Shown here piece after piece: positions 17,017-25,566 of a DNA stretch of 64,000 bases. Under the pieces are notes generated by a model. The model worked only from the letters and a program-made list of their open reading frames with translations. It was not told where the DNA came from and ran no database searches. This DNA is from Mycobacterium decipiens (lineage in GTDB: Bacteria > Actinomycetota > Actinomycetes > Mycobacteriales > Mycobacteriaceae), in NCBI RefSeq assembly GCF_963853665.1, contig NZ_OY970459.1, positions 5,084,001-5,148,000 on the forward strand, in the 5' to 3' direction. The translations under genes were made by a program, and so were the position numbers. Numbering within the stretch: position 1 is the stretch's first letter; every line of letters begins with the position of its first letter.

Positions 17017-18102
17017 GTGCGGAATATGGTGACTGCCGGTGACACCCAACTGGACGCCGGAGTTCTTGGTCGTTGGCTCGACAGCCGCCTTGCCGGTACC
17101 GGGGCCCCGGGCAGCGGCGAGGAGCCGGTAGTCGAGCAGCTGGGGGGCGGCTCGCAGAACACCCTGTATCTGATCCGACGCGGCCCAGCCGAAGATTTGG
17201 CACCCATGGTGCTGCGGATGCCCGGCCCGCGCGCCGATGCGGCCCGCATCGACGGATTGCTGCGGGAAATCCGGCTGGTCCGTGCGCTGTCTGGCACCGA
17301 CGTGCCCCACGCGGAGCTGATCGCGGCCGACGAGACCGGCTCGGCGCTCGGCATGCCGTTCTACGTGATGCGCGCGATCGATGGGTGGAGCCCGATGGCC
17401 GGCGGATGGCGAGCTCCCTTCGATACCGATCTGGACGCCCGGCGCGGGCTGGCATTCGAACTCGTCGACGGCGCCGCCAAGCTGGGCCGGGTGGATTGGC
17501 GCGCGCACGGCCTCGCCGGTTTCGGCCGTCCGGACGGATTCCACGAGCGACAGGTTGATCGCTGGCTGAGATTTCTCGACGCCTACCGGGTGCGCGCCCT
17601 CCCCGGTCTGGACGTGGCCGCAGACTGGCTGCGCCGCAACCGGCCCGTCCGCTACAACCCGGGCATCATGCACGGCGATTACCAGTTCGCCAACGTCATG
17701 TTCGCGCACGGAACGCCGGCTCGGCTGGCCGCCATCGTGGACTGGGAGATGACCACGATCGGCGACCCGCTGTTGGATCTGGCCTGGGCGCTGCTGGGCT
17801 ATGACGGCGAATATCCCCGCGCCGACGGGTTCTATCTGGATATGCGGGGCATGCCGGCGCGCAGCGAGTTGCTCGACCGCTACGAGACGGTCAGTGGGCT
17901 GTCCACCGAGAACATCGACTACTACCTGGTGCTGGCCAACTGGAAACTCGGGATCGTGTTGGAGAAGACCTACGCCGCCGGGGTTTCGACCGACCCCGAA
18001 AAGGCCGGGGTCGACCCCAAGATCATCGAAACCTTCGGGTCGATGGTTCCGCGGCTCATCGCCACCGCGGCCGAGCTGGCACGATCGCCTAAGGGACGCT
18101 GA
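17017..18102 (+). CDS. APH-fold phosphotransferase, candidate hydroxyacyl-CoA kinase
   Basis: 361 residues from GTG 17017 (358 from ATG 17026). Kinase fold of the ACAD10/11-LvaA group: Gly-rich 'LGGGSQNTLYLI' near 40, catalytic 'IMHGDYQFANVMF', metal site 'IVDWEMTTIGDPLLDLAW'. It starts an operon with an SDR (1-bp gap), an acyl-CoA dehydrogenase, a TetR regulator and an oxidoreductase. In Pseudomonas putida levulinate catabolism the related kinase LvaA phosphorylates a 4-hydroxyacyl-CoA; the same chemistry is inferred here from the company it keeps, not from residues unique to that activity. No counterpart recalled at this place in H37Rv. Confidence 0.86.
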   Translation: MRNMVTAGDTQLDAGVLGRWLDSRLAGTGAPGSGEEPVVEQLGGGSQNTLYLIRRGPAEDLAPMVLRMPGPRADAARIDGLLREIRLVRALSGTDVPHAELIAADETGSALGMPFYVMRAIDGWSPMAGGWRAPFDTDLDARRGLAFELVDGAAKLGRVDWRAHGLAGFGRPDGFHERQVDRWLRFLDAYRVRALPGLDVAADWLRRNRPVRYNPGIMHGDYQFANVMFAHGTPARLAAIVDWEMTTIGDPLLDLAWALLGYDGEYPRADGFYLDMRGMPARSELLDRYETVSGLSTENIDYYLVLANWKLGIVLEKTYAAGVSTDPEKAGVDPKIIETFGSMVPRLIATAAELARSPKGR

Positions 18103-18103
18103 A

Positions 18104-18868
18104 ATGGGTTATGCGGATGAGCTTTTCGATCTCACCGACCGGGTGGTACTAATTACCGGCGGCAGCCGCGGACTGGGCCGTGAAATGGCGTTCGCCGCGG
18201 CCCGCTGCGGGGCCGACGTGGTGATTGCCAGCCGCAAGGCGCAAAATTGCGTGGCCACCGCAAAGCAGATCGAGGCCCAAACCGGTCGTTCGGCGATGCC
18301 CTATCAAGTCCACGTGGGACGCTGGGAGCAGCTCGACGGATTGGTTGCGGCCGCCTACGAGCGGTTCGGCAAGGTCGACACGTTGATCAACAACGCCGGC
18401 ATGTCGCCCCTGTACGACAAGCTGACCGACGTTACCGAGCAGCTGTTCGACGCCGTGCTCAACCTCAACCTGAAGGGCCCCTTCCGACTATCGGCCCTGG
18501 TGGGTGAGCGGATGGTGGCCGCCGGCCGCGGGTCCATCATCAACGTGAGCTCCACCGGGTCGCTGCGTCCGGGCGGCGACATCATTCCCTATGCGGCGGC
18601 CAAGGCCGGGCTCAACGCCATGACCGAGGGACTGGCGCGGGCCTTCGGGCCTGCGGTGCGGGTAAACACGTTGATGGCGGGCCCGTTCCTGACCGACATC
18701 AGCAAGGCCTGGAATCTCGACAAAGCGACGCAGAACCCGTTCGGGCACCTCTCGTTGCAGCGCGCCGGCAACCCACCCGAAATCGTCGGTGCCGCCCTGT
18801 TTCTGGCTTCTGACGCATCCAGTTTCACCACCGGTTCGGTCCTGCGGGTCGACGGCGGCGTTCCCTAA
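18104..18868 (+). CDS. Short-chain dehydrogenase/reductase (SDR)
   Basis: 254 residues from ATG 18104, one base after the kinase gene's stop. Classical SDR: cofactor motif 'TGGSRGLG' near 18, 'NNAG' near 95, catalytic Ser in 'INVSSTGS' and YxxxK as 'YAAAKAG'. The Arg after the glycine motif and absence of an Asp at the end of strand 2 do not settle NAD versus NADP. The C-terminal 'FTTGSVLRVDGG' is typical. In the operon it probably oxidises or reduces a hydroxy/keto group of the acyl substrate handled by the kinase and dehydrogenase. Confidence 0.9.
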   Translation: MGYADELFDLTDRVVLITGGSRGLGREMAFAAARCGADVVIASRKAQNCVATAKQIEAQTGRSAMPYQVHVGRWEQLDGLVAAAYERFGKVDTLINNAGMSPLYDKLTDVTEQLFDAVLNLNLKGPFRLSALVGERMVAAGRGSIINVSSTGSLRPGGDIIPYAAAKAGLNAMTEGLARAFGPAVRVNTLMAGPFLTDISKAWNLDKATQNPFGHLSLQRAGNPPEIVGAALFLASDASSFTTGSVLRVDGGVP

Positions 18869-18884
18869 GAGACAGGAGTATTCG

Positions 18885-20204
18885 ATGGCTTGGGACTTCT
18901 CCACCGAACCGGAGTTCGAGAAGAAGCTCGACTGGATCCGCGAGTTCGTCCGTGACGAGGTAGAACCGCTAGAGATACTCTTCCCGGGCTGTGAGTTTCT
19001 GCCGCTGAACGACGAACGTCGCCGCATCGTCGATCCACTCAAGCAGCAGGTTCGCGACAATGGCTTGTGGGCACCGCATTTGGGCCCGGAGCTGGGCGGG
19101 CAGGGCTTCGGTGCGGTCAAGTTGGCATTGATCAACGAGATCCTGGGCCGCAGCCCGTGGGCGCCGATCATATTCGGAACCCAGGCACCCGACACCGGCA
19201 ATGCGGAGATTCTCGCCCGGTTCGGAACCGAGGCTCAGAAGGATCGGTACCTGGCGGCGCTGCTGTCTGGGGAGATCTTCTCGTGCTTCTCCATGACCGA
19301 GCCGCAGGGCGGCGCCGACCCGCGGGTCTTCCGGACTCGTGCGGTACGCGACGGTTCCCAGAAAGATGGGGATTGGGTGATCACCGGTCGAAAGTACTTC
19401 TCCTCCAACGCGTCCGTGGCATCGTTCTTCATTGTCGTCGCGATCACCGATCCCGACGTGCCGGTCCATCGCGGCGCCTCGACCTTCTTGATCCCGGCGG
19501 GCACCGCGGGCCTGACCATAGAGGCCAACCACCATGTGGTCGGCGCACTTCCACATGAACCCGGGCATTCCCTGGTGCGCTACGACGGGGTGCGGGTGCC
19601 GTCGGACGCGCTGCTGGGCGAACCCGGTCAGGGCTTCCTGATCCTGCAGACCCGGCTGGCTGGTGGACGGCTGCATCACGCGATGCGCTCGATAGGGGTG
19701 GCGCAACGCGCGATCGATATGATGGCACGCCGCGCGAAAAGCCGTTTTACACAGGGTAGTTCGCTGGCAGACAAACAGTTGGTGCAGGCCTTCATCGCGG
19801 ATTCCTACACCGAGCTGATGCCATTCCGGTTGGCGGTGCTGCACGCCGCCTGGATGATCGACACCGCCGGCGAACACGCGGCCCGTGCCGAGATCGGCGC
19901 CTGCAAGATATTGGCGTCGCAAGTGCTCAAGTCGGTCGGCCTGCGCGCGATCCAGGTGCATGGCGCGCTGGGCACCACCAATCAGTTGCCGTTGGTGAAT
20001 GTGCTGCTCGGCGGCGTGGCACTGGGCTTGGCCGACGGACCCACCGAAGCGCACAAGGTCAACCTGGCCCGGCTGCTGCTGAAGCACTACGACGCGGAGG
20101 ATCCGCAGTGGCCGAGCGAAATGCTGGACATCCGCCGCGAGGCAGCCCGCGAAAAGTACGGGGTCCTCGTCGATCACGGTCCCGCGCTGACCGATTCGCG
20201 ATGA
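18885..20204 (+). CDS. Acyl-CoA dehydrogenase of the ACAD10/11 type
   Basis: 439 residues from ATG 18885 with an ACAGGAG ribosome site. Has the N-terminal helical, central beta ('FSMTEPQGGADP') and C-terminal helical domains of FAD acyl-CoA dehydrogenases, and the 'LADGPTEAHKVNLARL' C-terminal signature of the ACAD10/11 and LvaC group. In that group the flavin helps eliminate phosphate from a phosphorylated hydroxyacyl-CoA rather than simply desaturate. The upstream kinase-like gene supplies the other half of the ACAD10/11 architecture as a separate protein. The stop overlaps the TetR start (ATGA). Confidence 0.9.
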   Translation: MAWDFSTEPEFEKKLDWIREFVRDEVEPLEILFPGCEFLPLNDERRRIVDPLKQQVRDNGLWAPHLGPELGGQGFGAVKLALINEILGRSPWAPIIFGTQAPDTGNAEILARFGTEAQKDRYLAALLSGEIFSCFSMTEPQGGADPRVFRTRAVRDGSQKDGDWVITGRKYFSSNASVASFFIVVAITDPDVPVHRGASTFLIPAGTAGLTIEANHHVVGALPHEPGHSLVRYDGVRVPSDALLGEPGQGFLILQTRLAGGRLHHAMRSIGVAQRAIDMMARRAKSRFTQGSSLADKQLVQAFIADSYTELMPFRLAVLHAAWMIDTAGEHAARAEIGACKILASQVLKSVGLRAIQVHGALGTTNQLPLVNVLLGGVALGLADGPTEAHKVNLARLLLKHYDAEDPQWPSEMLDIRREAAREKYGVLVDHGPALTDSR

Positions 20205-20812
20205 ACAGCCGGGTCGCCGCGGCCGTCGAACGGGCGCTCGACGTTCGCCAGCGCGAGGCCACCGAGGAGGTCGAGCGCATCCTGGCCGCCGCGGTGCGGG
20301 TGATGGAACGGGTCGCACCCGAGCCGCCCCGGGTCAGCGACATCGTCACCGAGGCCGGCTCGTCAAACAAGGCGTTCTACCGGTACTTCGCCGGGAAGGA
20401 CGATCTCATCCTGGCGGTCATGGAGCGCGGAGTCGCGATCGTGGTGTCCTATCTTCAGCATCAGATGGTCAAGGAATCCAGGCCGGCCGACAAGATCGCG
20501 CGCTGGATCGAGGGCACCCTGGCACAGGTCGCCGACCCGCACCTGATCAGCATGAGTCGCGCGGCGGCCGGGCAGTTATCAACGGCGGCCAGTGGGTTTG
20601 GCGCCGACCAGGAGATGCTGGGGCCGCTACGCGATCTGCTGATCGAGCCCATCACCGAGTTGGGCAGCGCAGATGTCGACCGCGACGTCGCGGCCGTATT
20701 CGGCTGCACGTCTGCGGCCATGCGACGGTATGTGGGGTCGGCCGAACGGCCCAACTCCGCCGACATGGCGCACCTGGTGCGGTTCTGTCTGCGTGGGTTG
20801 GGGGCGGGTTGA
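20201..20812 (+). CDS. TetR-family transcriptional regulator
   Basis: 203 residues from ATG 20201, overlapping the dehydrogenase stop by 4 bp; the frame runs further upstream, but the overlap and the family length favour this Met. N-terminal HTH: 'PRVSDIVTEAGSSNKAFYRYFAGKDDLILAVM', the standard TetR recognition pattern. The C-terminal part is a helical ligand-binding domain. Its place inside the operon and the palindrome at 16985 suggest that it represses the operon and responds to a pathway intermediate, probably an acyl-CoA. Confidence 0.9.
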   Translation: MNSRVAAAVERALDVRQREATEEVERILAAAVRVMERVAPEPPRVSDIVTEAGSSNKAFYRYFAGKDDLILAVMERGVAIVVSYLQHQMVKESRPADKIARWIEGTLAQVADPHLISMSRAAAGQLSTAASGFGADQEMLGPLRDLLIEPITELGSADVDRDVAAVFGCTSAAMRRYVGSAERPNSADMAHLVRFCLRGLGAG

Positions 20813-21783
20813 TGCGCGCGATCGTCTGCCGCGCCTACGGTCCACCCGAGCAGCTGGTTGTCGCCGATGTCGCCGACCCCGTCCCGGGCCCCAGCCAGCT
20901 GCTGGTGCGGGTACACGCCGCCGCGGTCAACTTTCCCGACCTGCTGCTGATCGCCGGCAAATACCAGATCCGGGTTCCGGTGCCGTTCACTCCGGGTAGC
21001 GAGCTTGCCGGCGAGGTGCTAGTCGCGGGCGAAGACGCGTCGTTCAGCCCGGGCCAGCGGGTGTTCGGGGCCACGGCGATCGGAGCATTCGCCGAGCGGG
21101 CGCTACTGGATGCGGCGTCGGCGGCGGTCATACCCGAGGACGCCGACTTCGCCTTGGCCGCGGCCTTCGGCGTCACCTACCGCACCGCGTATCACGCATT
21201 GCGTTCGGTTGCCCAAGTCTCGGCCGGAGATTGGGTGGTCGTCCTCGGCGCGGCCGGCGGTGTCGGCCTGGCCGCAGTCGACCTGGCGGTGGCCATGAAA
21301 GCCCGGGTGCTGGCCGCGGCGTCCAGCCGGCAAAAGCTACGGCTATGCGCGCAGCGCGGTGCCGCGGCCACCGTCAACTACGACGTGGAGGATCTGAAAG
21401 CCCGCATCCGTGAGCTCACCGGCGATAGCGCCCGCGTGGTCATCGACCCCGTCGGCGGGTCCTACTCGGAGCCGGCGCTGCGCGGCCTGGCCCGCGGCGG
21501 CACGTTCGTCACCCTCGGCTATGCCGCGGGCACCATCCCGGCCATCCCGCTCAATCTCGTTCTGCTCAAGGGCATCAGTGTGCGCGGCATGGAGATTCGC
21601 ACCTTCATGAACGACCATCCCGACGAGGCGACTCGCGACGTAGCAGAGTTGGCCCAGATGTTCGCTTCCGGGCTAGTCCGGCCACACATTGGCGCGCGAT
21701 TCCGGCTGGCCGAAACCCCGGCTGCGTTGCGGCAGGTGGCCGAGCGCAAAGTGCTAGGAAAAGTCGTCATCGACATGCCCTGA
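20812..21783 (+). CDS. NADPH:quinone oxidoreductase family protein (zinc-free MDR)
   Basis: 323 residues from ATG 20812, which shares its A with the TetR stop (TGATG), so translation is coupled. Medium-chain dehydrogenase/reductase fold: GroES-like N-terminal half with 'GSELAGEV' and a Rossmann half with 'LGAAGGVGLAAVDLA' near 144. The Cys cluster of zinc alcohol dehydrogenases is absent, as in quinone oxidoreductases. Probably reduces an enoyl/enone or quinone; it may act on an unsaturated product of the upstream enzymes. A second such gene lies at 44095. Confidence 0.88.
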   Translation: MRAIVCRAYGPPEQLVVADVADPVPGPSQLLVRVHAAAVNFPDLLLIAGKYQIRVPVPFTPGSELAGEVLVAGEDASFSPGQRVFGATAIGAFAERALLDAASAAVIPEDADFALAAAFGVTYRTAYHALRSVAQVSAGDWVVVLGAAGGVGLAAVDLAVAMKARVLAAASSRQKLRLCAQRGAAATVNYDVEDLKARIRELTGDSARVVIDPVGGSYSEPALRGLARGGTFVTLGYAAGTIPAIPLNLVLLKGISVRGMEIRTFMNDHPDEATRDVAELAQMFASGLVRPHIGARFRLAETPAALRQVAERKVLGKVVIDMP

Positions 21784-21826
21784 AAGGGCGGCAGGTACTC
21801 TCCCTCAGAGTCCGAGGAGAGGGTTG

Positions 21827-22942
21827 ATGCTGCACGAATTCTGGCAGAACTTTGCCCACAACCTCTTCAAGCCGCTGCTGCTGTTCTTTTACCTTGGCTT
21901 CCTAATTACGGTCCTGAAGGTCCGCTTCGAGTTTCCCTACGTGATCTACCAGGGTCTGACCATCTACCTACTGCTGGCCATTGGCTGGCGCGGGGGCGAG
22001 GCTCTTGCCCACATCGACCCACGGGATATCGGCAACATCGCAGGATTCGTGATCCTGGGCTTCGTCTGGAACTTTGCCAACGGCGCGATCGCCTATTTTT
22101 TGCTTAATCAGCTGACGGCCATACGGCGCGTAGACAAGGCCACCGTGGCGAGTTATTACGCGTCGGATGGAGCGGGGAGTTTTGCGGCCTGTATGGGCCT
22201 CCTTACCGTCATGGGTGTTGCCTTCGACGCCTATATGCCGGTCATGCTGGCCATTATGGAGATTCCGGGCTGCCTGCTGGCGCTGTACCTGGTGGGCCGG
22301 CTGCGGCGCAGCGGGATGGACGCGACGGGGCTGATGCCCGACGAGGCTGGTTACACCGCACCAGCTAGGACCGGGCCCGGTGCAGCCGCGCAACCCGTGT
22401 TCGACCGGAGTCAAAAGGGATCGCGCGTTCTCTCCCGTGAGCTCCTCGGAGAGGTGTTCCTAAATCCAGGGCTTGGACTGCTCATTGGCGGGATCGTCAT
22501 TGGCTTCATTAGTGGACTACAAGGTGTTCAGGTAGTTCGCGACGATGACGCGTTCTTTGTGTCGGCATTCCATGGTGCACTGTGCTTGTTTTTGCTCGAG
22601 ATGGGGATAACGGCCGCTCGCAAGTTGAGGGACCTCAGGTCGGCAGGCCGCGGCTTCATCGTCTTTGGTCTGCTGGCGCCGAATCTATTTGCGATGCTGG
22701 GGATCAGCGTCGCACATGGGTACGCTCTCGTCACACACACTGACTTGAAGCCTGGAACATACGTCCTATTTGCGATACTGTGCGCAGCGGCGTCCTACAT
22801 CGCCGTCCCGGCGGTGCAACGGCTGGCGATCCCCGAGGCGAGCCCGACCTTGCCATTGGCCGCATCGTTGGGCTTGACGTTTTCCTACAACGTCACAATC
22901 GGGATTCCGGTCTACATCGAGATCGCCCGGCTCTTCAGCTGA
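21827..22942 (+). CDS. SbtA-type sodium-dependent bicarbonate transporter family permease
   Basis: 371 residues from ATG 21827, with GAGGAGAG before it. About ten membrane helices in two halves. The N-terminal 'YLLLAIGWRGGEAL', the 'SYYASDGAGSFAACMGLL' helix followed by 'MPVMLAIMEIPGCLLAL', and the second-half 'MGITAARKLRDLR' match the SbtA (DUF897) family, which imports bicarbonate with sodium in cyanobacteria; length (about 370) also matches. A loop of about 35 residues separates the halves. Codon choice is a little less GC-rich than its neighbours (for example TTTTTTGCTTAATC near 22097), hinting at transfer. It is 43 bp from the oxidoreductase and ends at a strong hairpin. Substrate in mycobacteria is unproven. 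Confidence 0.8.
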   Translation: MLHEFWQNFAHNLFKPLLLFFYLGFLITVLKVRFEFPYVIYQGLTIYLLLAIGWRGGEALAHIDPRDIGNIAGFVILGFVWNFANGAIAYFLLNQLTAIRRVDKATVASYYASDGAGSFAACMGLLTVMGVAFDAYMPVMLAIMEIPGCLLALYLVGRLRRSGMDATGLMPDEAGYTAPARTGPGAAAQPVFDRSQKGSRVLSRELLGEVFLNPGLGLLIGGIVIGFISGLQGVQVVRDDDAFFVSAFHGALCLFLLEMGITAARKLRDLRSAGRGFIVFGLLAPNLFAMLGISVAHGYALVTHTDLKPGTYVLFAILCAAASYIAVPAVQRLAIPEASPTLPLAASLGLTFSYNVTIGIPVYIEIARLFS

Positions 22943-22950
22943 AGTTTCCG

Positions 22951-23012
22951 CGCGAGCAGACGCAAAATTGTCCGAAACCAGTGGTTTTAGGCCAATTTTG
23001 CGTCTGCTCGCG
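22951..23012. terminator. Large nested palindrome between convergent genes (bidirectional terminator)
   Basis: Outer arms of 19 bp are perfectly complementary (22951-22969 and 22994-23012, core GCGAGCAGACGCAAAATT). The 24-base loop contains a second repeat, AAACCA-G-TGGTTT. It sits exactly between the convergent permease and alkyl-sulfatase genes, where it could end transcription from both sides. Confidence 0.75.
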
Positions 23013-23015
23013 GCA

Positions 23016-24899
23016 CTAAGGCGTGATGATATTGAAGTTTGGGTCAGGTTCGTCAAGTACACCCAGCAGCGACTGCAGCGCCGTGGGATCGCCCGACACC
23101 TCGAGCCCCGGCGAGCTGAAGTCGCCCAGCGCCACGGCCAGTAGCCGAAACTTGCTTTCCAGCTTGACCGTAACGTTGGCCGTCGCCGAATCACCGGCAA
23201 CCCTGCGATGAACCAGGACGCCGTTGCGTAGCGTGAGTCGGTAGTTGGTATCCGGTTCGCCCTGCCCGGCAAGGGTGATGTCGATGGCGATTTCGAGGTC
23301 CCAGCTGCGCGGGCCGTTGACCCGAATCGCAATGCTGTCGAAGATCTGGTCGGGCGTCAGCTGCGAAAGCAAAGCCGGCGCGGTGGTTTGGGCGGCCGTG
23401 CCCAAGTTGCGGCCGCGCAATTCGGCGGCTCCACTCAGGAAGAAGTTCCGCCAGGTAGCGTTTTCGGCACCGTAGGCGAGCTGCTCCAACGTATCGGCGT
23501 AGAGCGCACGAGCCGCCGGGTGGTCGCTGTCGGTGAACACGGCGTGGTCTAGCAACGTGGCCGCCCAACGGAAGTCGCCGGTATCGAAGGCCGTCTTAGC
23601 AAGTTCGATGACCCGGTCGATCCCACCCAGCGCGTCGACGTAGCGCGGTGCGAGGGCTTCTGGCGGATGCGGCCAGAGCCGGCCGGGGTTGCCGTCGAAC
23701 CATCCCATGTAGCGCTGGTAGACCGCCTTGACGTTGTGGCTTACCGACCCGTAGTAGCCGCGGGTATGCCAGGCTCGCTCCAACGCCGGCGGCATCTGGA
23801 ACATCTCGGCGATTTCCACCCCCGTGTAGCCGTGGTTGAGCAGACGCAGCGTCTGGTCATGCAGGTAGGCGTAGAGATCTCGTTGCAAAGACAGGAATTC
23901 GACGATCCGCGCTGGCCCCCAGGTCGGCCAGTGGTGGGAGGCGAAAACCACATCGGTGCGCTCGGCGAACGTGTCGATCGCCTCGGTGAGATAGCCCGAC
24001 CAGGCACGCGGGTCGCGGACCAGCGCACCGCGCAGGGTCAGTAGGTTGTGCAGGTTGTGGGTGGCGTTCTCGGCCATGCACAAAGCGCGGAATCGCGGAA
24101 AATAGAAATGCATTTCGGCGGGCGCCTCGGTGCCCGGGGCCATCTGGAACTCGATTTCCACGCCGTCGATGGTGTGCTTCTCCCCGGTTGCCCGGATATC
24201 GACGGTCGGAACGATGATGGCCACCTCGCCGGTCGACGGTGTCTGCCCCAGCCCGCAGCCCACCTGTTCCTGGGGTCCGCGCGCCAGCTGGGAGCCATAC
24301 ATATACGTCGCGCGGCGCGTCATTGCCGGACCCGCGTAGACGTTCTCCTGGATGGCGTGTTCGGTGAAGCCTTCCGGCGCCAGCACCGCCACCTTTCCCG
24401 CCTCCACCTCGCTCTGTGTAGTAACGCCCAGTACCCCGCCGAAATGATCGACGTGACTGTGGGTGTAGATCACCGCGACGACGGGACGGTCACCGCCCCG
24501 ATGAGTTCGATAGAGAGCCAGAGCCGCGGCGGCTACCTCGGTGGACACCAATGGGTCGATGACGATGACTCCGGTGTCGCCCTCGACGAAGCTGATGTTG
24601 GACAGATCAAATCCACGGACCTGGTAGATGCCCGGCACCACCTCGTACAGCCCCTGTTTGGCGGTCAGCGTCGATTGCCGCCACAAGCTGGGATGTACCG
24701 AGGTCGGCGCGGGCCCGCCGAGGAATGCGTATGCGTCATTGTCCCAGACCACACGTCCATCCGACGCCTTGATGACACACGGGGATAGCGCCGCAATGAA
24801 TCCACGATCGGCGTCGTCGAAATCGGTTGCGTCCTGGAATGGTAGAGAGTGTTTGGCGTGTGCTGCCTCGATGACTGCGGTAGGAGATTTATGGTCCAC
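23016..24899 (-). CDS. Alkyl sulfatase, metallo-beta-lactamase fold (SdsA1 type)
   Basis: 627 residues from GTG 24899; the frame continues to 25028 but the added residues lack family conservation. Zinc site THSHVDHFGG (HxHxDH) near 180 and further ligands in 'ENVYAG' and 'ENATHNLHN' segments; then a helical dimerisation domain and a C-terminal SCP2-like lipid-binding domain, the layout of Pseudomonas SdsA1, which hydrolyses primary alkyl sulfates such as dodecyl sulfate. No clear signal peptide. Divergent from lpqH. Corresponds to Rv3762c. Confidence 0.92.
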   Translation of the reverse strand: MDHKSPTAVIEAAHAKHSLPFQDATDFDDADRGFIAALSPCVIKASDGRVVWDNDAYAFLGGPAPTSVHPSLWRQSTLTAKQGLYEVVPGIYQVRGFDLSNISFVEGDTGVIVIDPLVSTEVAAAALALYRTHRGGDRPVVAVIYTHSHVDHFGGVLGVTTQSEVEAGKVAVLAPEGFTEHAIQENVYAGPAMTRRATYMYGSQLARGPQEQVGCGLGQTPSTGEVAIIVPTVDIRATGEKHTIDGVEIEFQMAPGTEAPAEMHFYFPRFRALCMAENATHNLHNLLTLRGALVRDPRAWSGYLTEAIDTFAERTDVVFASHHWPTWGPARIVEFLSLQRDLYAYLHDQTLRLLNHGYTGVEIAEMFQMPPALERAWHTRGYYGSVSHNVKAVYQRYMGWFDGNPGRLWPHPPEALAPRYVDALGGIDRVIELAKTAFDTGDFRWAATLLDHAVFTDSDHPAARALYADTLEQLAYGAENATWRNFFLSGAAELRGRNLGTAAQTTAPALLSQLTPDQIFDSIAIRVNGPRSWDLEIAIDITLAGQGEPDTNYRLTLRNGVLVHRRVAGDSATANVTVKLESKFRLLAVALGDFSSPGLEVSGDPTALQSLLGVLDEPDPNFNIITP

Positions 24900-25080
24900 C
24901 GGGAACACATTGCCACCGTTGAAGCCGGCCCCGAAAGACCCACACGGCACCCCACCGAGTACCTGCCGGCTAGCGAATACGAAATATTTTCTCGCGGACC
25001 CTAGATCTTCGGTCCAGTTAACCCGCATACTTCGACACGGTCCTCAATGCCGATGGACCGCTACGAGGTAAGGAGCACAG
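24900..25080. promoter_or_regulatory. Divergent promoter region, alkyl sulfatase/lpqH
   Basis: About 180 bp between two divergent starts. It contains an AT-rich patch (GAAATATTTTC, 24980-24990) suited to a -10 element and, for lpqH, the ribosome site GGTAAGGAG just before GTG 25081. No clear operator repeat was found. Confidence 0.4.
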
Positions 25081-25566
25081 GTGAAACGTGGACTGACGGT
25101 CGCGGTAGCCGGAGCGGCAATTTTGGTCGCGAGCCTTTCCGGATGTTCGAGCAACAAATCGACTACAAGTGGCACCGGGACAACGAGTCCGGGCCCCACA
25201 ACGGCGGCCACTGGAGCTGCCGGGGCGTCCGGTCCGAAGGTGACCATCGATGGACAGGACCAGCACGTGACCGGCTCGGTCGTCTGCACGACGGCCGCCG
25301 GCAACGTCAACATTGCGATCGGTGGTGCAGCCACCGGCATCGCCGCCGTTCTGACCGACGCCAATCCACCCGAGGTCAAGTCGGTCGGGCTCGGCAATGT
25401 CAACGGTGTGACGCTCGGGTACACGTCGGGTACCGGCCAGGGCAACGCCTCGGCGACCAAGGACGGCAGTAGCTACAAGATCACCGGCACCGCTACCGGA
25501 GTCGACATGGCCAACCCGATGCAACCGGTGAACAAGCCGTTTGAGATCGAGGTGACCTGTTCCTAG
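25081..25566 (+). CDS. lpqH: 19-kDa lipoprotein antigen LpqH
   Basis: 161 residues from GTG 25081 with GGTAAGGAG upstream. Lipoprotein signal peptide with lipobox LSGC, then a Ser/Thr/Gly-rich linker (about 22-50) that is O-glycosylated in M. tuberculosis, then the compact beta domain with two cysteines (VVCTTAAGN and the C-terminal VTCS) expected to form a disulfide. A surface-exposed TLR2 agonist. The linker differs from H37Rv LpqH as I remember it, whereas the core domain is nearly the same. The stop overlaps the convergent tcrY stop by 4 bp. Corresponds to Rv3763. Confidence 0.96.
   Translation: MKRGLTVAVAGAAILVASLSGCSSNKSTTSGTGTTSPGPTTAATGAAGASGPKVTIDGQDQHVTGSVVCTTAAGNVNIAIGGAATGIAAVLTDANPPEVKSVGLGNVNGVTLGYTSGTGQGNASATKDGSSYKITGTATGVDMANPMQPVNKPFEIEVTCS

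Noticed and set aside
24900-25028. Extension of the alkyl sulfatase to 25028 with a possible signal sequence
   Set aside because: The extra 43 residues have no convincing signal peptide or homology, and they would occupy the divergent lpqH promoter.
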